The notes beneath the pieces were generated by a model. It did no database searches. It was given only the letters and a program-made list of their open reading frames with translations, and had not been told where the DNA came from. The position numbers and the translations under genes are program-made. DNA of 21,358 nt from CAYFFO01 sp964342485 (GTDB taxonomy: Bacteria > Chloroflexota > Dehalococcoidia > Lucifugimonadales > CAJWER01), in assembly GCA_964342485.1 (NCBI GenBank), contig CAYFFO010000034.1, forward strand, positions 1 to 21,358, written 5' to 3'. Every line of letters starts with the position of its first letter. Position 1 is the stretch's first letter. This document shows, one piece after another, positions 7,025 to 13,869 of this stretch.

Positions 7025-7953
7025 CTATTCTAGTTGAGCCAAAGTAGCTCCACCGTCTACAACTACTATTTGACCGAGTATCATTTTTGCGTCTTTGGAA
7101 CAGAGAAAAGCTACTACCTTTGCAATGTCCTCCTGGGTTACCATTTTTTTACTTGGATTGCGCTTGGCGTTGGAAAGCATTTCTTCTTTGTTGGGAAAAT
7201 GCTCAAGTGCGTCGGTAGCAACGTAGCCACCAGAAACAGCATTTACTACAATTCCTTTAGGAGCAAGTTCAACTGCCAAATATCTTGTTATTGCTTCGAG
7301 AGCAGCTTTCGAAGTGCCGACAGAAAAATAATATGGTAGTACGGTACGTGAACCTTCACTCGTGATATTAACTATATACCCTCCGCTGNNNNNNNNNNNN
7401 NNNNNNNNNNNNNNNNNNNNNNNNNNNNNNNNNNNNNNNNNNNNNNNNNNNNNNNNNNNNNNNNNNNNNNNNNNNNNNNNNNNNNNNNTGGTAGTACGGT
7501 ACGTGAACCTTCACTCGTGATATTAACTATATACCCTCCGCTGTTCATTAACTTTGCTGCTTCCTTGGAGCATAACCAGGGAGCCTTGGCGTTAATATCC
7601 ATTGTCCAGTCCCAGTGTTTTTCATCGAGTTGTTCTAAGGTTTTTTGCACGCCGGATGCTGCATTGTTGACCAATATATCTAGCCTTCCAAATTCTTGAT
7701 ATACTTGATCAAATAAAGGTGGGATTTTTGACGAGTCTCCAAGATGTGCCTGAACCTTAATGCATCGAACCCCGATGCTTTCTATATCGCGTTGTGTATC
7801 TGATGCAGCTTCATGGCTTCGGAGGTAGTTGAATCCAATATTGGCCCCTCTATTAGCAAGTTCAAGGGCTACAGCCCTTCCTATTCCGCGAGAGGCTCCG
7901 GTTACAATTGCAACTTTTCCTTGAAGTGAATGCTCGCTGTAGCTCGAATTCAT
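7025..7953 (-). CDS. fabL: Enoyl-[ACP] reductase III (FabL-type), interrupted by a scaffold gap
   Basis: As given, the gene appears as two minus-strand pieces (7372-7953 and 7025-7279). Removing the 100 Ns plus one of the two 55-bp copies restores a single 257-codon frame, close to the 250 residues of FabL. The N-terminal half has TGASRGIG (18-25) and NNAA (96-99). Across the join the sequence reads GSRTVLPYYFSVGTSKAAL, which gives Y157-x6-K164 instead of the SDR Y-x3-K. This spacing, with RYLAVELAPKGIVVNAVSGG, DALEHFPN and a final VDGG, closely follows Bacillus FabL, an NADPH-dependent enoyl-ACP reductase for the last step of FAS II elongation. It is the last gene of the hadA/hadB-like, plsX, fabG, fabL operon and starts 42 bp after fabG. 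A FabG-like ketoreductase is unlikely because the usual Tyr position is Val. Confidence 0.85.
7334..7543. other. Scaffold gap: 100 N flanked by identical 55-bp copies (assembly artefact)
   Basis: Bases 7334-7388 and 7489-7543 are identical 55-bp segments on either side of exactly 100 Ns (7389-7488). Collapsing one copy and the Ns removes 155 bp and restores the fabL reading frame across the join. This is the signature of contigs that overlap by an assembly k-mer of 55 but were joined with a default gap. It is not a biological direct repeat. Confidence 0.93.
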
Positions 7954-7995
7954 AGATAATGCGTACTCTCTTTTGATCTAGGATTCTAGATTAAG

Positions 7996-8748
7996 CTATA
8001 CGGCCATACCCCCGTCAACGCAAATAACTTGGCCAGTAATGTACTTAGCGTGATCTTGTGCAAGGAAATTGACCATGTGTGCAATGTCATCTGTTTCTCC
8101 AAATCGACCTTGTGGAATGACACTTAGCCAGTGACTACGTTGTTTTTCATTAAGAACCGCAGTAGTATCAGTTTCAACATACCCTGGGTTAACTATATTT
8201 ACGGTAATGTTTCTAGTTGCAACCTCTTTTGACAAAGCTTTTGTAAATCCAATTATTGCTGCTTTTGAAGCAGTGTAGTTGCTCTGGCCAGGATTACCTC
8301 TTTCTCCCACTACAGAACCAATATTGATTATGCGACCCCATCTGTTTTTAACCATGTTTCTAAGTACAGCTCTCGTACAATAAAAAGTCCCATTCAAATT
8401 CGTGTCGATTACACTATGCCAGGTCTCATCTGACATTCTCATTAGAAGCTGATCATTTATGATTCCGGCATTATTTACCAATACGTCTACTTTGTTAAAT
8501 GTATCCTCAATTTTTGAAACCATATCATTGACTTCATCAACTTTGGACACATCTGCTTTGAAAGGAAATGCATCACCGCCAAGATCTTTGATATGTGACA
8601 CTACTTGATCAGCTGATTCGGGTGATGAATTGTAATTAACTGCAATACGCATGCCATTCTTAGCCAGCTGGATAGCGATAGCTTTTCCAAGACCTTTGGA
8701 TGCTCCTGTCACAAGTGCTGTTTTGATGTCCGAGTCTATTGTTGTCAA
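7996..8748 (-). CDS. fabG: 3-oxoacyl-[ACP] reductase
   Basis: This 250-residue classical SDR has TGASKGLG (14-21), NNAG (92-95), N117, S145 (NIGSVVG), Y158 and K162 (NYTASKAA), and a C-terminal GQVICVDGGMAV. All four catalytic-tetrad positions are present, and length and motifs fit FabG, the NADPH-dependent 3-ketoacyl-ACP reductase. The assignment is supported by position: plsX is 35 bp upstream and the FabL-type enoyl reductase is 42 bp downstream on the same strand. The start is a TTG at 8748 with a GGTG motif about 5 nt upstream; no ATG precedes the Rossmann motif in frame. Other SDR specificities cannot be excluded from sequence alone. Confidence 0.88.
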   Translation of the reverse strand: MTTIDSDIKTALVTGASKGLGKAIAIQLAKNGMRIAVNYNSSPESADQVVSHIKDLGGDAFPFKADVSKVDEVNDMVSKIEDTFNKVDVLVNNAGIINDQLLMRMSDETWHSVIDTNLNGTFYCTRAVLRNMVKNRWGRIINIGSVVGERGNPGQSNYTASKAAIIGFTKALSKEVATRNITVNIVNPGYVETDTTAVLNEKQRSHWLSVIPQGRFGETDDIAHMVNFLAQDHAKYITGQVICVDGGMAV

Positions 8749-8783
8749 ATTTACACCATTTTATCTGGTCAGTTCTAAGATAA

Positions 8784-9800
8784 TTATCCTTTAATTTGAC
8801 CTTGAATTTTTTGTAGCTGTTTTTCTTGTTTTGATATGAAGTTGAGATTAGACATTTGACTTGCAGTCCTAATTGCTCTTTGTACAGAATCTAATTTAGC
8901 TCTGCCATGTCCTATCACACTGATACCTTTTACCCCAAGAAGAGGTCCACCACCATGCGATTCTACAACGTTAGTTAGAGAGTAAATTTCTCTTGTAAGA
9001 TCATCTATAGTAGATTTGGCCACTTTTCCATCTAGTTTATTCTTAATTAATTCTGTTATACCAGAACCCAGTCCTTCAGTTAATTTCATGATTATGTTGC
9101 CGGAAAATCCGTCTGTTACTGCTACATCTACATTTCCAAGAGGTAGATCGTTAGCTTCTAAATTTCCAACGAAGTTTACTGGGCTTTTATTAAATAGTTC
9201 GGTTGTTTCTCTAATCTGACGATTGCCTTTACCCGACTCACTACCCACGCTAAGCAAGGCTACACTAGGATTCTCGGTTCCCCAAAAAACATTGGCCAAT
9301 ACACCTCCAATAACAGCAAAGCTTAAAAGTTGAGACGGCTTACAGTCAACATTTGCACCAAGATCAACAACAACAGTTTTAGGAGCTAAGCCTATAATTG
9401 GCCCACCGATTGTAGGACGGTCCATTCCTTCAAGAAGGCCTAGAATAACTGCTCCTGTTGCCATAGCTGCTCCGGTCGATCCCATTGTCACAAGGCCATC
9501 TACTATCCCTGCTTTTACGAGTCCGTTCGCAACAATAATAGATGCTTTCGGCTTTTGACGTAATGCAAGGGCAGGTGGTTCGTTTTCATCAATTACACCT
9601 TCAGAGGGCACTATTTTTATTTCAAGGCCCGCAGTGTCGTGTTTTGATAGTTCTGATTGCACTATGATTGGATCTCCAACAAGAGTAACCTTAATCTGAT
9701 CTTTTTGTGCTGCTGCTACTGCTCCTGCAACAATCTGTTCTGGAGCGTGGTCCCCTCCCATAGCATCAACAGCTATTCGCGTTACATTACTATCAGTCAT
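8784..9800 (-). CDS. plsX: Phosphate acyltransferase PlsX
   Basis: This 338-residue PlsX converts acyl-ACP plus phosphate to acyl phosphate for phospholipid synthesis by PlsY/PlsC. Family hallmarks are the N-terminal RIAVDAMGGDHAPEQIVAGA, then GLVTMGSTGAAMATGAVILG, VVVDLGANVDCKP, DGFSGNIIMKLTEG, and the C-terminal GGGPLLGVKGISVIGHGRA. The frame extends to a TTG at 9815, but the ATG at 9800 has GAGGG at a good distance and begins right before the conserved core, so I chose it. The start overlaps the stop of the upstream HadB-like gene by 8 bp (ATGACTGA), which suggests translational coupling. plsX next to fab genes is a common arrangement in bacteria. Confidence 0.95.
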   Translation of the reverse strand: MTDSNVTRIAVDAMGGDHAPEQIVAGAVAAAQKDQIKVTLVGDPIIVQSELSKHDTAGLEIKIVPSEGVIDENEPPALALRQKPKASIIVANGLVKAGIVDGLVTMGSTGAAMATGAVILGLLEGMDRPTIGGPIIGLAPKTVVVDLGANVDCKPSQLLSFAVIGGVLANVFWGTENPSVALLSVGSESGKGNRQIRETTELFNKSPVNFVGNLEANDLPLGNVDVAVTDGFSGNIIMKLTEGLGSGITELIKNKLDGKVAKSTIDDLTREIYSLTNVVESHGGGPLLGVKGISVIGHGRAKLDSVQRAIRTASQMSNLNFISKQEKQLQKIQGQIKG

Positions 9801-10212
9801 GTTTTTTACCCTCAACAGTTACTTTCGATTCTGCAGCAATTACATCTTGGCCAGTTTGGCGACTAACGATAATCGTACATGTTACCTCAGACCCAGATGA
9901 AGTCTTGGCTATGCTCTTGATTTCACCAAGGATTGTTAAATTATCTCCCGGGAAAACAGGGGCTTTAAATCTTAACTTCAATTTTCCTGTTTTATGCCAA
10001 TGAAAGCCGAAGCTCATGGCCATAAGTTCCGACACATATGCTCCGACAAGCATTCCATGTGCAATTGTACTCCCAAACTGTGTTGAATATGCAAATTTCT
10101 CATCAATATGTATTGGATTGAAATCACCTGAAGCTTTTGCATACTGGTTAATTTTTGCCTGCGTGATCATTTTTGACAAGTGGGGTAACTTAAATCCTGT
10201 TTCTAGTTTCAC
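9793..10212 (-). CDS. MaoC/HadB-like (3R)-hydroxyacyl-ACP dehydratase, catalytic subunit
   Basis: This 139-residue single hot-dog domain has the hydratase-2 signature YAKASGDFNPIHIDEKFA, with catalytic D30 and H35, followed by IAHGMLVGAYVSELM. It matches the catalytic subunit of mycobacterial HadAB-type dehydratases, which removes water from 3-hydroxyacyl-ACP in FAS II, and also R-specific enoyl-CoA hydratases. The start is a GTG at 10212, three bases after the stop of the HadA-like gene, and its own stop overlaps plsX. That packing with fabG and fabL favours a fatty-acid synthesis role over beta-oxidation. No FabZ or FabA is present in the window, so this pair may be the dehydratase of the pathway. 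Confidence 0.85.
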   Translation of the reverse strand: MKLETGFKLPHLSKMITQAKINQYAKASGDFNPIHIDEKFAYSTQFGSTIAHGMLVGAYVSELMAMSFGFHWHKTGKLKLRFKAPVFPGDNLTILGEIKSIAKTSSGSEVTCTIIVSRQTGQDVIAAESKVTVEGKKHD

Positions 10213-10215
10213 AGA

Positions 10216-10632
10216 TTAATTGACCCCATTTATCGGAATGATCAGCGTTGTGGTGCCTGACATCACTTCTCTATTTTTGTAATCTTTTACCGATAACTTT
10301 ATTGATACAAAGCGTGATTGTTTTCTAACACTGTTTCTTTCAACGGTTGCCTGACAATTAAATTCAGATCCAATTTCAAATGGCCCATGGAAATTCAATT
10401 CTTGGCTCGAATGTAAGGCACCTTCAGGGATTCCTAGAGATTCGAGGATGGCCTTTAGGCCTAGCGCTGCTATTGCCATAGGAGGAACGACAGTTGGCTG
10501 GTTTGTTTCGTCAATTATTGCTGTCGAGTCTTCAACAGCGCTGGCATAAAGCATCGCACTGTTAGTGTCAACAAGGAATCCTTCTATAGGAATATCTTGT
10601 CCAACCGATAACTTAGAATATTTAAAGGTCAT
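10216..10632 (-). CDS. HadA-like/FAS1-type dehydratase-domain protein (non-catalytic hot-dog partner)
   Basis: This 138-residue protein resembles the N-terminal MaoC-like (FAS1 dehydratase) domain and mycobacterial HadA/HadC. An N-terminal region ends in PPMAIAALGLKAIL, then comes LHSSQELNFHGPFEIGSEF, then a beta-rich C-terminus with SRFVSIKLSVKDYKNREVMS. It lacks the D-x4-H hydratase motif, as expected for a structural or substrate-binding subunit. The next gene, 3 bp away, encodes the hydratase-motif subunit, reproducing the hadA-hadB order. It is the first gene of the operon. The ATG at 10632 has only a purine-rich GAAGAA upstream. Function is inferred from fold likeness and context; the family call is moderately secure. 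Confidence 0.7.
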   Translation of the reverse strand: MTFKYSKLSVGQDIPIEGFLVDTNSAMLYASAVEDSTAIIDETNQPTVVPPMAIAALGLKAILESLGIPEGALHSSQELNFHGPFEIGSEFNCQATVERNSVRKQSRFVSIKLSVKDYKNREVMSGTTTLIIPINGVN

Positions 10633-10669
10633 ATTTTAAAATTTCTTCGCGACGTTTTTTAGAAGGCAT
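10622..10669 (-). other. Possible 15-codon leader ORF overlapping the HadA-like start
   Basis: An ATG at 10669 opens MPSKKRREEILKYDL and stops at 10622-10624, overlapping the first codons of the HadA-like gene by 11 nt in another frame. It is highly charged and could couple translation into the operon, or could be a remnant of a lost upstream gene. No Shine-Dalgarno site is visible and short open frames are common in AT-rich DNA. Confidence 0.2.
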
Positions 10670-10767
10670 GATAATTTTATAAGTAATAGATATTTATTTT
10701 TGTGCGGATTGGTAACTAATAATAATCCTGAATACTAATATATAAGAAGCAGAATTGCATTAAAAAG

Positions 10768-11133
10768 TTAACTTATTTCAGAAATACCACCTCGCTGAAT
10801 ATCGGCTTCTTCAAGCAAGCGATTAAGAATAACTAACGAAGCATCTTCTTTAAAATCCAAGTCTGCTATCGCAATGGCTCGATAAAGGACTCCTGAAGAA
10901 ACCCGCACATCTTTAGAATCTCCAAGGGGAGGGATCTGTGTTCCAAGCGCCTTTGCGACATAGTTTCCGGCTGCCATCCCGTTGACTGTAAGGTAACACT
11001 GAATTAAAAGTTGTTCGTTATGAGTGATTTTTAACCCAGAGTTATCTTGAACAATTTTCAATTTAAGGTGTGCACGTGGAGTATCGATTAAAATTTGCGC
11101 GTAATCTGTTATAAAGGAGTCGCTGTTAGCCAA
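10768..11133 (-). CDS. Hypothetical protein, 121 residues
   Basis: I do not recognise the family. The protein is soluble, with no membrane segment, no signal peptide and no metal-binding motif. It reads as an alpha/beta protein with an N-terminal strand-rich part (HLKLKIVQDNSGLKITHNE), a VNGMAAGNYVAKALGTQIPP loop and a C-terminal helical part (LVILNRLLEEADI). The start is a TTG at 11133 with AGGA about 8 nt upstream, which makes a real gene likely. It lies between the fatty-acid operon (135 bp downstream) and the FMN oxidase gene (142 bp upstream) on the same strand, but both spacers are long enough for separate transcription. Nothing in the sequence ties it to either neighbour. Confidence 0.7.
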   Translation of the reverse strand: MANSDSFITDYAQILIDTPRAHLKLKIVQDNSGLKITHNEQLLIQCYLTVNGMAAGNYVAKALGTQIPPLGDSKDVRVSSGVLYRAIAIADLDFKEDASLVILNRLLEEADIQRGGISEIS

Positions 11134-11275
11134 AGAAAATTCCTACCGTATTTTTGCTTTACATTTACAGTATACAGCTCAGGCGATTTCAAAGGGACAT
11201 TATTAAAATATTCGAAACTGCGATGAAATATTAAATAAGAAAGTCAAGAAAATTTTTTAATAACCTAGGAGTCTT

Positions 11276-12358
11276 TTAATTATCAAATGGGTTCAATACG
11301 TGTGAATTGTTTATTTCAGAAATACTATTTACTCCGCAGCATGCCATAGCCCGACTAAACTCGGTTTGAAGGATTTCCAAAACTGAACAAACCCCGTCGC
11401 GGCCATTAACTGATAATCCCCAGAAAATTGGCCTTCCAATCATTACTGCCCGAGCCCCTAATGCAACTGCTTTAAATATGTCCAATCCTCGTCGAATACC
11501 CGAGTCCAGATAAATTTCCATGCGGTCATCAACACTGTCAGCAATTCTAGGTAATATTTCAATGGTTGATGGAAGTCCGTCCCATGGCCTCCCCCCATGA
11601 TTTGATACTATGATTCCTTCTATACCATGATCCGCTGCCATGATTGCATCTTCGGGGGACATTATACCCTTCAGAATTATTGGAAGCGATGTAATTGATC
11701 GTAACCACTCAATTTTTGACCAAGTAAATATGTTCTTGCCTCTTAGGCTGCCATGTGGGTGGAACTGTTTTGCATTTTGAAATAATTCTGATTCCAAATG
11801 TTTACGGGAATTGATGTTGGCCATGCCAATACTAGGGTCAAGCGAGAAGTCGTTATGTATATCCCTTTGCTTGCCAAGGCTTGGCCCAGAATCTACGGTG
11901 ACACAGATTGCTCTGTATCCGGCTGACGTAGCTCGAGTGACAAGGTCTATGGTGGTGTCATCGTCGTAATGATAAAGCTGAAACCAAAGAGGGCTCATAG
12001 TAGCATCAGATATCTCTTCAATCGTATAGTTAGAATTGGTCGCAACAATCATTACTGTATCCATATGTTCAGCTGCACGTGCTACTGCCAGATCACCATC
12101 AATATGGACATGTTTAAGCGCACCAGTAGGAGAGATCATTAAAGGCAGCTTAATTTTAGACCCCAACACTGTTGTTGATGTGTCGAGATTATTTACATCT
12201 AATAAAAAGCGAGGAGATAAAGAGATTTGTTCAAAAGCTGTCCTATTTCTTCGCAGGGTGATTTCGTCGTCTGCTCCACCTGCAATGAAGTCCCACAGTC
12301 CTCTGGAAATTACTGCTTCAGAAGCTTTTTCGAAATCAAATAAATTGATTAGTTTCAT
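11276..12358 (-). CDS. FMN-dependent alpha-hydroxy acid oxidase/dehydrogenase
   Basis: This 360-residue member of the glycolate oxidase/lactate oxidase/mandelate dehydrogenase family oxidises 2-hydroxy acids to 2-keto acids. Its numbering runs parallel to spinach glycolate oxidase: Y129 (FQLY), K230 (ILKG), H254 and R257 (SNHGGR), and the SGIRRGLDIFKAVALGARAVMIGRP phosphate-binding block are all in place. Differences are F24 where GOX has substrate-binding Tyr24 (WDFIAGGADDE), and K163-Q164-R165 where GOX has Arg-Arg. The catalytic base is intact, so the enzyme is probably active with an altered substrate pocket. The start is an ATG at 12358 with a weak Shine-Dalgarno site. It is transcribed divergently from the GalD-like dehydratase gene across a 331-bp spacer. 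L-lactate, glycolate and larger hydroxy acids are all possible. Confidence 0.92.
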   Translation of the reverse strand: MKLINLFDFEKASEAVISRGLWDFIAGGADDEITLRRNRTAFEQISLSPRFLLDVNNLDTSTTVLGSKIKLPLMISPTGALKHVHIDGDLAVARAAEHMDTVMIVATNSNYTIEEISDATMSPLWFQLYHYDDDTTIDLVTRATSAGYRAICVTVDSGPSLGKQRDIHNDFSLDPSIGMANINSRKHLESELFQNAKQFHPHGSLRGKNIFTWSKIEWLRSITSLPIILKGIMSPEDAIMAADHGIEGIIVSNHGGRPWDGLPSTIEILPRIADSVDDRMEIYLDSGIRRGLDIFKAVALGARAVMIGRPIFWGLSVNGRDGVCSVLEILQTEFSRAMACCGVNSISEINNSHVLNPFDN

Positions 12359-12451
12359 TCTTTAAAACCCATTTCCATGAAATATTCAGAAAGTCTAGAA
12401 TCCCATGATGAAAGTGTCAATCCTTTAAAATCTTATCTTGCTTGCCGTTAG

Positions 12452-12480
12452 TGAGATGCAACTATATAATTTGCCACTAT
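12452..12480 (+). promoter_or_regulatory. Putative distal promoter in the 331-bp divergent spacer
   Basis: TTGCCG (12452-12457), a 17-bp spacer and a perfect TATAAT (12475-12480) point toward the GalD-like gene about 200 bp downstream. It would make a long leader or a short RNA. The 12359-12689 spacer contains no gene I can support; it holds this site and the proximal promoter. Confidence 0.4.
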
Positions 12481-12621
12481 TCGTCTAATATTTTTCTTTG
12501 ATAGATGAGGTGTCTTGGGTTAATTGGAAACATAAATCATCATTTCTACCAAGTTGAAAAAGGTGATATGTTTAGAGCGTTCTTTATTTTTTTGAATCAG
12601 ACATAGATACGAACAATAAAT

Positions 12622-12651
12622 TTGATACTAGCAATAGAGATAAATTATAAA
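12622..12651 (+). promoter_or_regulatory. Putative proximal promoter of the GalD-like gene
   Basis: TTGATA (12622-12627, 5 of 6 matches to TTGACA), an 18-bp spacer and TATAAA (12646-12651, 5 of 6) lie just upstream of a strong ribosome binding site, AGGAGG at 12679-12684, which is 5 nt from the ATG at 12690. Confidence 0.45.
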
Positions 12652-12689
12652 GGTGGTTTGCTAGCTATATACTGTAACAGGAGGGTTTT

Positions 12690-13832
12690 ATGAAAATCGA
12701 ATCAGTTGAAGCTGTACCCGTAGATAGATATTTATTTGTTAAAGTCATTACTGATAGTGGCCTCGTTGGTTACGGTGAATCGGGAGCATGGGGATTCCTT
12801 GAAGCCTCATCAGCAGCCATTAATAAATTTGCTAGATATCTTGTAGGCAAAGATCCTCTTTTAATTGAACATCATTGGCAAAATATGTATCGGACCAGTC
12901 ATTTTAGAGGCGCAGCTATTATGGGTGCGCTCAGTGCGATTGATATAGCTTTGTGGGATATAGCTGGAAAGAATTTTGATGTGCCTACATATCAGCTTAT
13001 GGGAGGCAAGGTTAGGGATAAGGCAAGAGTTTACTACCATGTAATTGGTGATACTAGAGAAAAATTGGTTAAGGGAGTCAGAGAAGCGAGATCTGCTGGT
13101 TTCACGGCGGTAGGACATTTGACACCATTTCTGGACGAAGAAAGAGACGTTACATATTTTAAAACGCATGCTGAGAAAATGAAGGATGCAATCGAAGCAG
13201 TTCAGCAATATAGAGATGCGGCTGGCACAGAAGTAGATTTGTGCATAGAAATTCATAGACGCTTGACTCCAGCTGAGGCTATTACTTTGGCAAAGGGAAT
13301 CGAAAAATTCCACCCTCTTTTCTATGAGGACCCTATCTTGCCCGACAATTTTGATGCTATGGCCTTAGTGGCACAGAATGTTTCTATACCTATAGCAACT
13401 GGTGAACGGCTGCACACAATACACGAATTCCAAATGTTGCTTAAGTCTGGAGCAGTTCAATATGTCCGTCCAGATGTTTGTTTGGCTGGAGGATTAACTC
13501 ATTCAAAGAAAATTTCCGCTTTAGCAGAAGCATATTATGTAGGAGTGGTTCCGCATAACCCACTCAGCCCTATTAGCACAGCGGCCTGCCTGCAACTAGC
13601 TGCTTGCATACCGAACTTCACTATACAAGAATATCCAATTGGGGAGCTCGAACCTCCGAAGAGTGAAATAGTCAAAAAGCCTTTAGCACAAAAAGATGGA
13701 TTTCTACTAATTCCAGATGCACCAGGGATAGGGATCGAGCTATCTGATGATGCACATTTGAGATATCCTGCTGTACCCCATGGAGAAATAGGAGCTAGAC
13801 TTAATTCCGATGGTTCTGTAGTAGACCAATAG
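12690..13832 (+). CDS. Enolase-superfamily dehydratase, galactonate-dehydratase (GalD)-like
   Basis: This 380-residue mandelate-racemase-subgroup enzyme has E187 and H189 (CIEIHRRLTP), E213 (FYEDPILPDN), E239 (IATGERLH), D262 (VRPDVC) and H289 (VPHNPLSPI). These positions run at a constant +4 offset from the E. coli GalD residues D183, H185, E209, E235 and H285. The first metal ligand is therefore Glu instead of Asp. The expected chemistry is Mg-dependent dehydration of a sugar acid to a 2-keto-3-deoxy acid. The start is well supported by AGGAGG. It is divergent from the FMN hydroxyacid oxidase. Enolase-superfamily expansions are known from SAR202 Chloroflexota, which fits the organism call. 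The exact sugar acid is unknown, and a racemase or another dehydratase is possible. Confidence 0.92.
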   Translation: MKIESVEAVPVDRYLFVKVITDSGLVGYGESGAWGFLEASSAAINKFARYLVGKDPLLIEHHWQNMYRTSHFRGAAIMGALSAIDIALWDIAGKNFDVPTYQLMGGKVRDKARVYYHVIGDTREKLVKGVREARSAGFTAVGHLTPFLDEERDVTYFKTHAEKMKDAIEAVQQYRDAAGTEVDLCIEIHRRLTPAEAITLAKGIEKFHPLFYEDPILPDNFDAMALVAQNVSIPIATGERLHTIHEFQMLLKSGAVQYVRPDVCLAGGLTHSKKISALAEAYYVGVVPHNPLSPISTAACLQLAACIPNFTIQEYPIGELEPPKSEIVKKPLAQKDGFLLIPDAPGIGIELSDDAHLRYPAVPHGEIGARLNSDGSVVDQ

Positions 13833-13869
13833 GAGAAACTCATCTAATTGTTCTAAAATTTTCGAAAGA

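Noticed and set aside
7025..7279. Separate short SDR gene starting inside 7279
   Set aside because: It is the C-terminal third of fabL; the ATG/GTG there is internal once the gap is collapsed.
7334..7543. 55-bp direct repeats around the N gaps as attachment sites or target-site duplications
   Set aside because: Each pair flanks exactly 100 Ns, contains ordinary coding sequence, and collapsing it restores one gene; both gaps share the same geometry.
7025..7953. A second FabG ketoreductase
   Set aside because: The usual catalytic Tyr position is Val, and the Tyr-x6-Lys spacing with the FabL-like C-terminus argues for enoyl reductase.
12861..13313. 150-codon minus-strand open frame
   Set aside because: Antisense to the GalD-like gene, with no recognisable motif.
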